Source: Rhizobium leucaenae USDA 9039
GTDB taxonomy: Bacteria; Pseudomonadota; Alphaproteobacteria; Rhizobiales; Rhizobiaceae
Direction of reading: 5' to 3'
Length of the DNA: 64,000 nucleotides
Assembly (NCBI RefSeq): GCF_000426285.1
Contig: NZ_AUFB01000023.1
Coordinates: forward strand, 16,741-80,740
In this document: one piece after another, positions 44,456-53,260 of the stretch
How the letters are laid out: each line of letters opens with the position of its first letter
Numbering within the stretch: position 1 is the stretch's first letter
The notes under the pieces: model-generated
What the model was told of the DNA's origin: nothing
What the model saw: the letters and a program-made list of their open reading frames with translations, nothing else
Databases searched by the model: none
Translations under genes and position numbers: made by a program

Positions 44456-44501
44456 GATGGAATTCATACCATCAGCTAACATTGATGTAAATCATTCCAT
44501 C
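44456..44501. promoter_or_regulatory. Inverted repeat upstream of the TumE-like pair
   Basis: GATGGAAT (44456-44463) and ATTCCATC (44494-44501), perfect 8-bp arms 30 bases apart, with another CCATC at 44469-44473. Located at the 5' end of the toxin-like gene and within the 44467-44784 intergenic region that also holds the antiporter promoter. Likely a TA autoregulatory site; inferred. Confidence 0.4.
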
Positions 44502-44784
44502 ATCTAAAAACATCTTAGATCTTCCCTCTCCCTGCCCTGCTATGGTCCAGATTTACAAATAAATTTTTCACAGGAATTTCTTCCAAGACATTCCCGGGGG
44601 CCGTTTCGCCGTTCTGGTGAGACGCATCACATCATGACGTCGCAATCGTCGGAGCGGGCATCGATCCAGCGCCTACTCCGAATAATATTTGCATGTACTA
44701 ATTTTGAGCGTCCGACTGCATAGTAGGTGGCGGGGGAATTGCGAACGATCCGGGGTTAGTCCGCGCGGGAAAGGGGAAGAAGGA

Positions 44785-46635
44785 GTGGAGGCATTTTACG
44801 TCGTCGTGCTGGTGAGCACGGTCCTGATTCTGTTGGCGGCGTTCTCGAGCCTGCTTGCCTTCCGCTTTGGCGCACCGTTGCTGCTGCTGTTTCTGATGAT
44901 CGGCCTGATGGCCGGCACGGACGGGCTCGGCATCGAATTCAGCAACAACTATCTCGCCTATATTCTCGGCTCGCTCGCGCTCGCCATTATCCTCTTCGAT
45001 TCCGGCTACGGCACACCGATCCAGGCCTTCAAACTGGCGGCCGCGCCGGCCCTGACCATTGCATCCGCCGGCGTTCTCGTGACCGCAGCATTGTTCGGGC
45101 TCGCCGCGAGCTGGCTTCTTGGCTTTTCCTGGCTGCAAGGCCTGCTCCTCGGCTCGATCGTCGCGTCGACCGATGCGGCCGCTGTCTTCTTCCTGCTGCG
45201 CATCGGCGGTATCAACATTCGCGACAAGGTGCGTTCGACGCTGGAAGTCGAATCCGGCACCAATGATCCGATGGCGATCTTCCTGACGCTGGCGCTGGTC
45301 GAACTGCTGGCAAGCGGCGAAGGCTATCACGGCCTCAATCTCGCCATGCTCGCCACCTTCCTCCAGCAGATGGGTCTTGGCGTCATCCTCGGCCTGCTGG
45401 GCGGCATGATGATCGTGCTGATCGTCAGCCACCTGGAGACCGATCGCGGCCTGACGCCGATCTTCGTGCTGGCGCTCGCCCTTCTCGTCTTCTCCTTCGC
45501 CGGCGCCGTCGGCGGCAGCGGCTTTCTCGCCGTCTATGTGGCCGGCATTTACGCCGGCAACCGCAAGATGCCGGCTTCGGCCAGCATCAAGCGTTTTCAG
45601 GACGGCATGACCTGGCTCGCGCAGATCATCATGTTCCTCGTCCTCGGGCTGCTCGCCACGCCATCGCAATTTCCGGCGATCGCCATCCCTGCCGTGGCGC
45701 TGGCGCTGTTCCTGATCTTCATCGCCCGGCCGATCGCCGTCTGGCTCTGCCTGCTGCCTTTCGACTACACGCAACGGGAGACGGGTTTCGTCGCCTGGGT
45801 AGGCCTTCGCGGCGCCGTCTCCATTCTGCTCGCCATCATGCCGATTCTCGGCAATCTCGAGGGCGGCCACACCTATTTCAATGTCGCCTTCATCGTCGTG
45901 TTGGTGTCGCTGCTCGTTCAGGGCTGGACGATCAAGCCAATGGCACGTCGGCTCGGCCTCATCGTGCCCCCGCGCATGGGTGCCGTCGACAAGGTCGAGG
46001 TGGACCTGCCGGGCACGGTCAATCATGAGCTGCTTTCCTATCGCGTCGTCAAGGATAGCCCGGTTTTGCGCGGCGAGCGCATTCCCCGCTGGGCCATGCC
46101 GTCGCTCGTCGTACGGGACGGCAAGTCGATGCGCTATCAATATGCCGGCCGCCTGCGCGAACATGATCTCGTCTATCTCTTCATTTCGCCCAGCTATTCG
46201 CGCCTTCTCGACCGCCTATTCGCCAGCCGTGCGCCGGTTGATCCGGATGATACGGATTTCTTCGGCGCCTTCTCGATTTCGCCGCTGCGTCCCGCCGCCG
46301 ATCTCGACGCGGCCTATGGCCCAGGGCTTCTAAGCGATTCTGAAAAAGGCCTGACGATCGCCGAACTGATGCGTCAGCGCCTCGGCGGCAAGGCCGATTA
46401 TGCAGATCGTGTCCGTCTGGGTGAAATTATCCTCATCGTCCGCGACCTCGACGAAAACGACCATATTCAGTCGGTCGGCATGTCGCTGGAAGCGCTGGAA
46501 CCAGCGACGATCCTGCCGATTTTCGTCAATCTCCACGACATTTTGACTGGTATTCGCGGCTTCCTGCGCAAGCGCCGTGAACAGGCCGAAGAGGTGGTTT
46601 CAACCGATTCAAATACCGGCAAAAACGACGCCTGA
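44785..46635 (+). CDS. Potassium/proton antiporter, CPA1 family (NhaP2-like)
   Basis: A 616-residue membrane protein with about 12-13 helices in the first 400 residues ('FRFGAPLLLLFLMIGLMAG', 'IASTDAAAVFFLLR', 'VESGTNDPMAIFLTLALVEL' with the transport Asp/Asn region), then a C-terminal TrkA-C-like cytosolic region ('YRVVKDSPVLRGERIPRWAM', 'LIVRDLDENDHIQSVGMSLE'). It starts with GTG at 44785 after GAAGGA; the ATG further upstream gives a nonconserved N terminus. NhaP2 exports K+ in exchange for H+. Confidence 0.9.
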   Translation: MEAFYVVVLVSTVLILLAAFSSLLAFRFGAPLLLLFLMIGLMAGTDGLGIEFSNNYLAYILGSLALAIILFDSGYGTPIQAFKLAAAPALTIASAGVLVTAALFGLAASWLLGFSWLQGLLLGSIVASTDAAAVFFLLRIGGINIRDKVRSTLEVESGTNDPMAIFLTLALVELLASGEGYHGLNLAMLATFLQQMGLGVILGLLGGMMIVLIVSHLETDRGLTPIFVLALALLVFSFAGAVGGSGFLAVYVAGIYAGNRKMPASASIKRFQDGMTWLAQIIMFLVLGLLATPSQFPAIAIPAVALALFLIFIARPIAVWLCLLPFDYTQRETGFVAWVGLRGAVSILLAIMPILGNLEGGHTYFNVAFIVVLVSLLVQGWTIKPMARRLGLIVPPRMGAVDKVEVDLPGTVNHELLSYRVVKDSPVLRGERIPRWAMPSLVVRDGKSMRYQYAGRLREHDLVYLFISPSYSRLLDRLFASRAPVDPDDTDFFGAFSISPLRPAADLDAAYGPGLLSDSEKGLTIAELMRQRLGGKADYADRVRLGEIILIVRDLDENDHIQSVGMSLEALEPATILPIFVNLHDILTGIRGFLRKRREQAEEVVSTDSNTGKNDA

Positions 46636-46707
46636 CCGCCTTGCGTCTCGCATCATCCGTAGTATGGTCGGCGCACTTCGCGGTACCAACAGCATTGGAT
46701 CCTCCCC

Positions 46708-47910
46708 ATGGCAGCCTTCAAAACCCTCGACAATCTCACCGATATCACCGGCAAGCGCGTGCTCGTGCGCGTCGACCTCAACGTCCCGGTCAAGGACGGC
46801 AAAGTTACGGACGCTACCCGTATCGAGCGCGTGGCGCCGACGATTTTGGAATTGTCGGACAAGGGCGCCAAGGTCATCCTGCTTGCCCATTTCGGCCGCC
46901 CGAAGGATGGCCCCTCGCCGGATCTGTCGCTTTCCCTGATCATTCCCGCCGTCGAAAAAGTGCTCGATCGTGCCGTTCTCTTCGCCTCCGATTGCGTCGG
47001 CGCCCCGGCAGCCGAGGCCGTTGCCAAGATGAACAACGGCGATATTCTGCTGCTCGAAAACACCCGCTTCCATAAGGAAGAAGAGAAAAACGACGCAGCC
47101 TTTACGGAGAAACTGGCCGCCAACGGCGATATCTACGTCAACGACGCCTTTTCCGCCGCCCACCGCGCCCATTCCTCGACCGAGGGCCTTGCCAATCACC
47201 TCCCAGCCTATGCCGGCCGCACCATGCAGGCCGAGTTGGAAGCGCTGGAAAGAGGCCTCGGCAACCCGGCCCGCCCGGTCGTCGCCATCGTTGGCGGCGC
47301 CAAGGTCTCGACCAAGATCGATCTGCTGATGAACCTGGTGAAGAAGGTCGACGCGCTGGTGATCGGCGGCGGCATGGCCAACACCTTCCTCGCCGCCCGC
47401 GGCACCAATGTCGGCAAGTCGCTGTGCGAGCATGACCTCGCCGATACCGCCAAGCAGATCATGATCGAGGCCGCCACGTCGGGCTGCGCCATCGTGCTGC
47501 CGGAAGACGGCGTTATCGCTCGTGAATTCAAGGCAGGCGCCGACAATGAGGTCGTTTCGATCGACGCCATTCCGACCGACGCCATGGTCCTCGATGTCGG
47601 CCCGAAATCGGTCGAAGCTATCAAGGCCTGGATCGGACGCGCAACGACGCTGGTTTGGAACGGCCCGCTCGGCGCTTTCGAAATCACGCCCTTCGACGCC
47701 GCCACCGTGGCGGCCGCCAAATATGCCGCCGAATGCACCGAGACCGGCAAGCTGACCTCGGTTGCCGGCGGCGGCGATACCGTCTCCGCACTGAACCATG
47801 CCGGCGTTGCCGATGATTTCACCTATGTCTCGACCGCAGGCGGCGCTTTCCTCGAATGGATGGAAGGCAAGGTCCTGCCGGGTGTCGCCGTTCTCCATAC
47901 TGCAAAATAG
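46708..47910 (+). CDS. pgk: Phosphoglycerate kinase
   Basis: Reversible phosphotransfer between 1,3-bisphosphoglycerate and ADP. It has 400 residues: 'KRVLVRVDLNVPVKDGKVTD', 'LLAHFGRPKDG', 'LLENTRFHKEEEKND', 'GGAKVSTKIDLL' and the nucleotide-binding 'VAGGGDTVSALNHAG'. Functionally linked with gap upstream and the aldolase downstream. A hairpin terminator follows. Confidence 0.97.
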   Translation: MAAFKTLDNLTDITGKRVLVRVDLNVPVKDGKVTDATRIERVAPTILELSDKGAKVILLAHFGRPKDGPSPDLSLSLIIPAVEKVLDRAVLFASDCVGAPAAEAVAKMNNGDILLLENTRFHKEEEKNDAAFTEKLAANGDIYVNDAFSAAHRAHSSTEGLANHLPAYAGRTMQAELEALERGLGNPARPVVAIVGGAKVSTKIDLLMNLVKKVDALVIGGGMANTFLAARGTNVGKSLCEHDLADTAKQIMIEAATSGCAIVLPEDGVIAREFKAGADNEVVSIDAIPTDAMVLDVGPKSVEAIKAWIGRATTLVWNGPLGAFEITPFDAATVAAAKYAAECTETGKLTSVAGGGDTVSALNHAGVADDFTYVSTAGGAFLEWMEGKVLPGVAVLHTAK

Positions 47911-47937
47911 GCAGCCGTATTTCATACGAAAAAGGAG

Positions 47938-47965
47938 AGCTGCGACCCGGACTTTCGCAGCTTTC
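47938..47965 (+). terminator. Terminator after pgk
   Basis: Perfect 8-bp stem AGCTGCGA/TCGCAGCT with a 9-base loop followed by TTTCC, 28 bases past the pgk stop. Confidence 0.6.
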
Positions 47966-47998
47966 CACAGGATGCTAAAGTGACAGTCCAAACTTTCA

Positions 47999-48023
47999 AA
48001 CGGTTGAAATCATTTCAATCGTT
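47999..48023. promoter_or_regulatory. 25-bp near-perfect palindrome before the aldolase gene
   Basis: AACGGTTGAAAT, central C, ATTTCAATCGTT: a single mismatch in 12-bp arms, about 96 bases upstream of the aldolase start. ATTTCAAT and GTTTCAAT overlap as direct repeats. A TATATA at 48051-48056 may be the -10 box. The layout suits an operator for a dimeric repressor such as a LacI- or GntR-type regulator; the regulator is unknown. Confidence 0.55.
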
Positions 48024-48118
48024 TCAATAATTTAGCTGCCCATTTCCCTCTATATACACTTCTGTTATCGCCGACTTATATGACCCGTCGCTGACTGAAA
48101 TCGCCTTGGAGAACGAAA

Positions 48119-49141
48119 ATGAGCGAACGACTTGAAGACATTGCCGTAAAGATGGTAGCCGGTGGCAAAGGCCTGCTGGCGGCTGACGAATCCACCGCCA
48201 CGATCAAGAAACGTCTCGACACGATCGCTCTCGCCTCCACCGAAGAGAGCCGGCGCGACTATCGCGAAATGCTCTTCCGCTCCGACGAGGCGATGAAGAA
48301 GTATATCTCCGGCGTCATCCTCTATGAGGAAACCCTCTTCCAGAAGGCTGCCGACGGCACGCCTTTCGTCGATCTCATCCGCGCCGCCGACAGTATTCCC
48401 GGCATCAAGGTCGATACCGGCGCCAAGCCGATGGCCGGCTTCCCCGGCGAAACCATTACCGAAGGCCTCGACGGTCTCGCTGACCGTCTGGCGAAATATT
48501 ACGATGCCGGCGCCCGCTTCGCCAAATGGCGTGGCGTGATCGCCGTTTCCGACGCCCTGCCGACCTACGGCTCGGTCAGGGCCAATGCCCATGCGCTGGC
48601 CCGTTACGCTGCCCTCTGCCAGCAGGCGAAGATCGTGCCGATCGTCGAGCCGGAAGTCCTGATGGACGGCGAACCTGGCACGCATGATCTCGCCCGCAGC
48701 GAGGAAATTACCCGCTGGACGCTGCAGATCGTCTTCCAGGAACTCGCCGAAGCACGCATCAAGCTCGAAGGGATGATCCTGAAGCCGAGCATGATCATCG
48801 ACGGCAAGAAAGTGCGTAAGGCATCGGTGGAACAGGTCGCCGAGGCCACCGTCAGGGTTCTGAAGGAAACCGTTCCCTCCGCCGTCCCCGGCATCGCCTT
48901 CCTCTCCGGCGGACAGTCGCCAGAAGAAGCAACCGCTCATCTCTCCGCCATCAACGGCTATGATCTGCCTTGGCACGTCACCTTCTCCTACGGCCGCGCC
49001 CTGCAGGACGCCTCGCTGAAGGCCTGGGGCGGCAAGCCGGAAAACGTCGCCGCCGGCCAGCGCGCCTTCGCCCATCGCGCCGAGATGAACTATCTCGCCG
49101 CCAAGGGTAGCTGGACCAAGGACAGCGAAAAAGCGGCCTGA
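48119..49141 (+). CDS. Class I fructose-bisphosphate aldolase
   Basis: A 340-residue Schiff-base aldolase of the eukaryote-like class I type: 'GGKGLLAADESTATIKKRL', 'GVILYEETLFQKAADG', 'GARFAKWRGVIAVSD', 'VPIVEPEVLMDGEHD'-like region, 'LKPSMII' containing the Schiff-base Lys, and 'FLSGGQSPEEATAHL'. It cleaves fructose-1,6-bisphosphate to triose phosphates. It has its own promoter region and a strong terminator. Confidence 0.95.
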   Translation: MSERLEDIAVKMVAGGKGLLAADESTATIKKRLDTIALASTEESRRDYREMLFRSDEAMKKYISGVILYEETLFQKAADGTPFVDLIRAADSIPGIKVDTGAKPMAGFPGETITEGLDGLADRLAKYYDAGARFAKWRGVIAVSDALPTYGSVRANAHALARYAALCQQAKIVPIVEPEVLMDGEPGTHDLARSEEITRWTLQIVFQELAEARIKLEGMILKPSMIIDGKKVRKASVEQVAEATVRVLKETVPSAVPGIAFLSGGQSPEEATAHLSAINGYDLPWHVTFSYGRALQDASLKAWGGKPENVAAGQRAFAHRAEMNYLAAKGSWTKDSEKAA

Positions 49142-49166
49142 TTTAAGGTCGCGTTTCGAATGGATG

Positions 49167-49199
49167 AAAGCCCTGACCGCGATGCGGTCAGGGCTTTTT
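49167..49199 (+). terminator. Strong terminator after the aldolase gene
   Basis: Perfect 14-bp stem AAAGCCCTGACCGC/GCGGTCAGGGCTTT with a 3-base centre and following T residues. Confidence 0.9.
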
Positions 49200-49289
49200 G
49201 CTTGAAGCGATTCCGTCTCTCCTCCCGAGGCAAGCAGATCAGCTCCCTCTCGAAGCCTTACCCGCTCAAGGCTCCCGTGCCGCCTCCTC

Positions 49290-49311
49290 CCTTCTCCCCT
49301 CGGGGAGAAGG
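49290..49311. repeat. Copy of the CCTTCTCCCC palindromic repeat
   Basis: CCTTCTCCCC/GGGGAGAAGG with a 2-base centre, the same core as in the 24205-24359 element, between the aldolase and PhzF genes. Confidence 0.75.
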
Positions 49312-49419
49312 AATACCCATCCGCACCGAAGATTGTCACCCGCACAAGTTCCCGCGTTCCGCCGTCGATATCCTGCGGCTATATCCTGATTGTTTTCTCC
49401 AAACGAGCGGGAGCAACCT

Positions 49420-50337
49420 ATGAGCACCGTCGCCTATGTCACCGTGGACGTCTTCACCTCCGAACGCTTTGCCGGCAACCCGCTCGCCGTCATCCCCGAT
49501 GCGCGCGGTTTGAGCGACGAGGCGATGCAGAAGATCGCGACGGAGTTCAATTACTCCGAAGTGACCTTCGTTCTTCCGCCGGACAATCCCGACAATACGG
49601 CGCGCGTTCGCATCTTTACGCCAACCAAGGAAATCCCCTTTGCCGGCCATCCCAATGTAGGCACGGCTTTCGTGCTCGGCCGGCAAACGGAGATCTTCGA
49701 AAAGACGCTGGGCGACAGGCTGATCTTCGAAGAAAAAGCAGGGCTGGTGGATGTGGAACTCCTGCGCCATGGCAATGAAGTCAGCGGCGCGAAGATACGG
49801 GCGCCGGGCGCTTTGCAAGTCGGCAGCGCCATCGCCGGCGATCTCATCGCCCGCTGCGTTCAGCTCGATCCCGCATCCATCTGCTATACGACGCACGCGC
49901 CGACATTCGCTTCCGTCGGTCTGCTCTTTGCCTTCGCCGAAGTGGATGGTCTCGAAAGCCTCGGCAAGGCCCGCCCGAACGCCGCCGTTTTCGCGGAAGC
50001 AGCCGCCCACCATAGGGATGAGAAAACCGATTTTTCGCTGTTCCTCTATACGCGCTCGGCCGCAAAACCTGAGCACATCCGTGCCCGCATGTTCGCGCCG
50101 CTGGATGGTGTTCTCGAAGATCCGGCAACCGGCAGCGCCTCCGCCGCCCTCGGCGCCTATCTCACCTCGTTGCCACCTCAAGCCGACGCGGAAGTGCAGA
50201 TCACCATCGAACAGGGCGTGGAAATGGGCCGGCGCAGCCTGATTAACCTCGACGTCAGGAAATCCGCTGGCTCCATCACTGACGTCTTCATCTCAGGCGA
50301 CTGCGTCAGCGCCATGCGCGGCGAAGTCACGTTCTAG
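49420..50337 (+). CDS. PhzF-family isomerase/epimerase-like protein
   Basis: A 305-residue protein of the diaminopimelate-epimerase fold: 'VDVFTSERFAGNPLAVI', catalytic-region 'EFNYSEVTFV', 'RIFTPTKEIPFAGHPNVGTA' and 'LEDPATGSASAALGAYL'. Most homologues have unknown substrates. The ATG at 49420 starts MSTVAYV; an upstream ATG adds ten nonconserved residues. Confidence 0.92.
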   Translation: MSTVAYVTVDVFTSERFAGNPLAVIPDARGLSDEAMQKIATEFNYSEVTFVLPPDNPDNTARVRIFTPTKEIPFAGHPNVGTAFVLGRQTEIFEKTLGDRLIFEEKAGLVDVELLRHGNEVSGAKIRAPGALQVGSAIAGDLIARCVQLDPASICYTTHAPTFASVGLLFAFAEVDGLESLGKARPNAAVFAEAAAHHRDEKTDFSLFLYTRSAAKPEHIRARMFAPLDGVLEDPATGSASAALGAYLTSLPPQADAEVQITIEQGVEMGRRSLINLDVRKSAGSITDVFISGDCVSAMRGEVTF

Positions 50338-50371
50338 GCTGCGTCCAAAGCCTCACCTTAGGGCTCATGCG

Positions 50372-50533
50372 CTAAAATGTCTCGTTGATGACCAAAGCGA
50401 TCGTCCAGGCCGCGAAGGCAATCACGGCGATCTTCCAGAAATCGGCACGCCGCTTGAGGCCAGGCAACCCCAGCGGCTTGATGATTTGCACCGCCATGGC
50501 CAGCAACAGCAGCACCGCGATCACTTTTGTCAC
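50372..50533 (-). CDS. Small inner-membrane protein, function unknown
   Basis: A 53-residue protein with two hydrophobic helices ('VIAVLLLLAMAVQIIKPL' and 'FWKIAVIAFAAWTIALVI') joined by the basic loop GLPGLKRRAD. It starts with GTG, preceded by GGAG 9 bases away; an ATG 17 codons upstream lacks such a site. I do not recognise it. Confidence 0.65.
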   Translation of the reverse strand: MTKVIAVLLLLAMAVQIIKPLGLPGLKRRADFWKIAVIAFAAWTIALVINETF

Positions 50534-50757
50534 GGTATTTTTCTCCGTTTGCGCAAGAGTGAGCATGGCCTTTTCGAAAACCACTGCGCAGTTTTCACGA
50601 TCATGCTCTATTCGTCATAGGACGGACATTTTTCCGCGCCAACAGACTGTTTCTACACGCCGATAACGGCAATCCGGGGCACAATCAATAGTGAAAACTG
50701 GCAGGGCTTGGTCCTGCCTTATCGGTTCTTTAAGCGGAGCCGCATGAAAGTGGGAAC

Positions 50758-52032
50758 ATGAAAAGAAATATTTTACCCGTTCTTGCCCTGCTTTTCGGTA
50801 CGCTCTTTCTATTCACCGGTAATGGCCTGCACAGCCTGCTTCTGCCGGTGCGCGGCACGGCCGAGGGCTACGCCACGACGACACTCGGCCTGCTCGGCAC
50901 AACCTGGGCGACCGGCTTCGTGCTCGGCTGCCTGACGGCGCCGAAACTGGTACGGCGCATCGGTCATGTCCGCGCCTTTTCCGGCTTCATCGCCGTCATT
51001 GCCATCATCGCGCTGCTGACCGGCATCATCGTCGACGCTACCTGGTGGGTGCTGCTGCGCGCGGTCACCGGATTCTGCACCGCCGGTACCTCGATGATCA
51101 TCGAAAGCTGGCTCAACGAGCGTGCCACCAATGAAAGCCGTGGCGCGATCTTCTCGCTTTATATCGGCATCACATTGATCGGCGCCGTTGCCGGCCAGAT
51201 GATGATCCCCTTCGAGGATATCCACACGCCGATCCTCTTCATGTTCTGCGGCATCTGCTATTGCATCGCCATGCTGCCGACGACGCTCTCGACCGCCGCT
51301 TCGCCGCAGCCGCTAAAAGCCGTCAGCCTGGATCTGAAGGCGCTCTATCGCAATTCGCCGGTCGCCTCCATCGGCATCCTGCTGGTCGGTATCGCCAACG
51401 GCGCCTATGGCACGCTCGGCGCCGTATTCGGCGCCAATGCCGGCCTCTCGGACGGCAATATCGCATTGATGATGAGCTCGACCATCTTTGCCGGCGCCGT
51501 GATGCAGTTTCCGGCCGGCCGCCTTTCCGACCGCATCGACCGCCGCTACGTGCTGGCCGGCATGGCCGCCATCGCCGCCATCGACGGGCTCCTGCTCTTC
51601 CTGTTGCAACCCGCAGGTCCTTATTTCCTGATCGGCATGGTGGTCATCTACGGCGCCGTCGCCAATACTCTCTATCCGATCACTGTCGCCCATGCCAACG
51701 ACTTCGCCGCACCAGAGGATTTCGTCAAGGTATCCGGCGGCCTGCTACTGCTCTACGGTATCGGCACCATCATCGGCCCGACGCTCGGCGGCCCCGTCAT
51801 GTCGGAGATCGGCCCCTACGCGCTGTTCTTCGTCACCGCTGTCGCCCATGTGCTGATCACGACCTACGCGATCTTCCGCAGCCGTATGCGCGCCGCAAAG
51901 CCAGCGAGCGACCGCGACGCCTATACCACGATGCCTTCGGCGAATGTGCAGATGATCACGCCGGAAAGCATGTCGTTGGCACGCAGCGAGGCTTCGAAAA
52001 AGGAAGATATGACGGTAAACTACGGCACATGA
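50758..52032 (+). CDS. MFS transporter (YcaD-like)
   Basis: A 424-residue, 12-helix major facilitator. The first helices read 'ILPVLALLFGTLFLFTGNGLHSLLLPVRG', with 'GFVLGCLTAPKLVRRIGHVRAF' as the MFS loop motif and 'FTVLRAVTGFC'-type helix 4. 'ESWLNERATNESRGAIFSLY' is typical of the YcaD group. Substrate unknown. The cytosolic tail is Met/Ser-rich. Confidence 0.88.
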   Translation: MKRNILPVLALLFGTLFLFTGNGLHSLLLPVRGTAEGYATTTLGLLGTTWATGFVLGCLTAPKLVRRIGHVRAFSGFIAVIAIIALLTGIIVDATWWVLLRAVTGFCTAGTSMIIESWLNERATNESRGAIFSLYIGITLIGAVAGQMMIPFEDIHTPILFMFCGICYCIAMLPTTLSTAASPQPLKAVSLDLKALYRNSPVASIGILLVGIANGAYGTLGAVFGANAGLSDGNIALMMSSTIFAGAVMQFPAGRLSDRIDRRYVLAGMAAIAAIDGLLLFLLQPAGPYFLIGMVVIYGAVANTLYPITVAHANDFAAPEDFVKVSGGLLLLYGIGTIIGPTLGGPVMSEIGPYALFFVTAVAHVLITTYAIFRSRMRAAKPASDRDAYTTMPSANVQMITPESMSLARSEASKKEDMTVNYGT

Positions 52033-52074
52033 GCCGCCGGGCGTGACCAACCGACAGCAAGAAGGAGGAGACCG

Positions 52075-52266
52075 ATGAGCATTTTCGATGATGATCGCCC
52101 GAAGAAGCCGTCCGCCCACGAAATCGGCAGCGATTTGTCGCTGCTCTCCGTCGACGAACTCAAGGCGCGCGTTGCACTGATGCAGGCGGAGATCGTCCGG
52201 CTTGAAGCCGAGATCACCACCAAGGCATCCGGCCGCAAGGCCGCCGAGAACCTGTTCCGCTCGTAA
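52075..52266 (+). CDS. DUF1192 family protein
   Basis: A 63-residue protein: 'DRPKKPSAHEIGSDLSLLSVDEL' then the helix 'KARVALMQAEIVRLEAEI' and a basic tail. A conserved small alphaproteobacterial family of unknown role, often near rcdA as here. Preceded by AAGGAGGAG. Confidence 0.88.
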   Translation: MSIFDDDRPKKPSAHEIGSDLSLLSVDELKARVALMQAEIVRLEAEITTKASGRKAAENLFRS

Positions 52267-52351
52267 GCCTGCCGTCAGCGCAAAATTTGTGCGATCAAAG
52301 TACAGATCGAGACACGTTCAACGGAATATTAAGCTTTACGACATATTACTA

Positions 52352-52459
52352 TGACCATCCAGATTTGCTCTGGACTCAGACAGTTCCTCCACTTGGCGAA
52401 TTGGTCTGATTTTTCTCCCTGTTTTACCTTGAGAGCCGCTTTTGCGGCTCTTCTTTTTC
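52352..52459 (+). ncRNA. Candidate trans-acting small RNA with anti-SD loops
   Basis: Between DUF1192 and rcdA. Three stem-loops in a row: CCAGA/TCTGG (52359-52373); TCAGAC/GTCTGA (52376-52381, 52404-52409), whose loop carries TTCCTCC; and a rho-independent terminator AGAGCCGC/GCGGCTCT followed by TTCTTTTT (52432-52459). TTCTCCC is exposed before the terminator. The combination of CCUCC loops and a terminator is typical of rhizobial anti-Shine-Dalgarno sRNAs. A TATTACTAT at 52344-52352 may be the -10 box; no good -35 is seen. Confidence 0.55.
52432..52459 (+). terminator. Rho-independent terminator upstream of rcdA
   Basis: Perfect 8-bp stem AGAGCCGC/GCGGCTCT, TTTT loop, then a T-rich tract. 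It lies 166 bases after the DUF1192 stop, so it more likely ends a separate small transcript. Confidence 0.88.
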
Positions 52460-52634
52460 GGCTCGCGGCAACGTGCCTGACGAAACTGTGGAGATTAACC
52501 CTTTCTTAAGAATCGCCTTGCGAATTTCAGTTAAAACCACCATCTTGAAGTCATAAGAGCGGACGCCGAGAGTTCTTCTGGACTTAAGCGGCTTTTCCTG
52601 AACAAAAGTGTTGCGTGAAGCAGGGATTACTTCG

Positions 52635-53150
52635 ATGTCGGAACTTGGTTTGAACACGATCAGCTTTGCTGGCCACGCCGCTTCCTCGGCGCAGTTCAGG
52701 ACGCTCTATTCCGAGGGCATGTCGCTGGTTGAAGAAACCGCGGCTTACCTCGACGGTCAGGGTCGGGCGGCCTCCAAGGTTCTGCCGCGCATGGCCTCCG
52801 TGCTCTATGCCGCCGAATCCATGCGGCTGACCACCCGCCTCATGCAGATGGCCTCGTGGCTGCTGCTGCAGCGTGCCGTCAACAACGGCGAAATGTCGCG
52901 CGATCAGGTGCTCGCTGAAAAGAACAAGGTCCGCCTCGACGGCTTCAATGTCGACCGCACCGCCCCCGGCTGGAACGACCTTCCGGAAGCCTTCCGCGAC
53001 CTCGTCGAGCGCTCGCTGCGCCTTCAGAACCGCGTCGCCCTGCTCGACCGAGAAATCTATCGCCCGACGGAAGCCTCGATTGTTCCGGACAACCAGAACA
53101 GCGTCAAAGCGCAGCTCACCCTGCTGCAGACGGCTTTTGGCAATCACTGA
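52635..53150 (+). CDS. rcdA: RcdA-like (DUF1465) protein
   Basis: A 171-residue helical protein of the DUF1465/RcdA family, which in Caulobacter is an adaptor for ClpXP degradation of CtrA. Signatures are 'FAGHAASSAQFRTLYSEGMSLVEETAAYLDG', 'RMASVLYAAESMRLTTRLMQMASWLLLQRAV' and 'LPEAFRDLVERSLRLQNRVALLDREI'. The ATG at 52635 (MSELGL) fits the family start better than the in-frame TTG/ATG before it. Confidence 0.88.
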   Translation: MSELGLNTISFAGHAASSAQFRTLYSEGMSLVEETAAYLDGQGRAASKVLPRMASVLYAAESMRLTTRLMQMASWLLLQRAVNNGEMSRDQVLAEKNKVRLDGFNVDRTAPGWNDLPEAFRDLVERSLRLQNRVALLDREIYRPTEASIVPDNQNSVKAQLTLLQTAFGNH

Positions 53151-53177
53151 ATTTCAGTGCCCTATGGCTGACGAATA

Positions 53178-53212
53178 AACCGGTCGTGTTCTGCACGGCC
53201 GGTTTTATTTTG
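53178..53212 (+). terminator. Terminator after rcdA
   Basis: Stem AACCGGTCGTG/CACGGCCGGTT (one G-T pair) with a 5-base loop and a following TTATTTTG tract, 28 bases past the stop. Confidence 0.85.
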
Positions 53213-53260
53213 TTCAGTCAGAAGACTGAATGGCGGCGATGGGCCTGACAAGACAACGCA

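Noticed and set aside
44698..46164. 488-codon frame antisense to the K+/H+ antiporter
   Set aside because: Extremely charged, low-complexity translation; it is the complement of membrane-helix codons.
46609..47991. 460-codon frame antisense to pgk
   Set aside because: No homology features; pgk is unmistakable.
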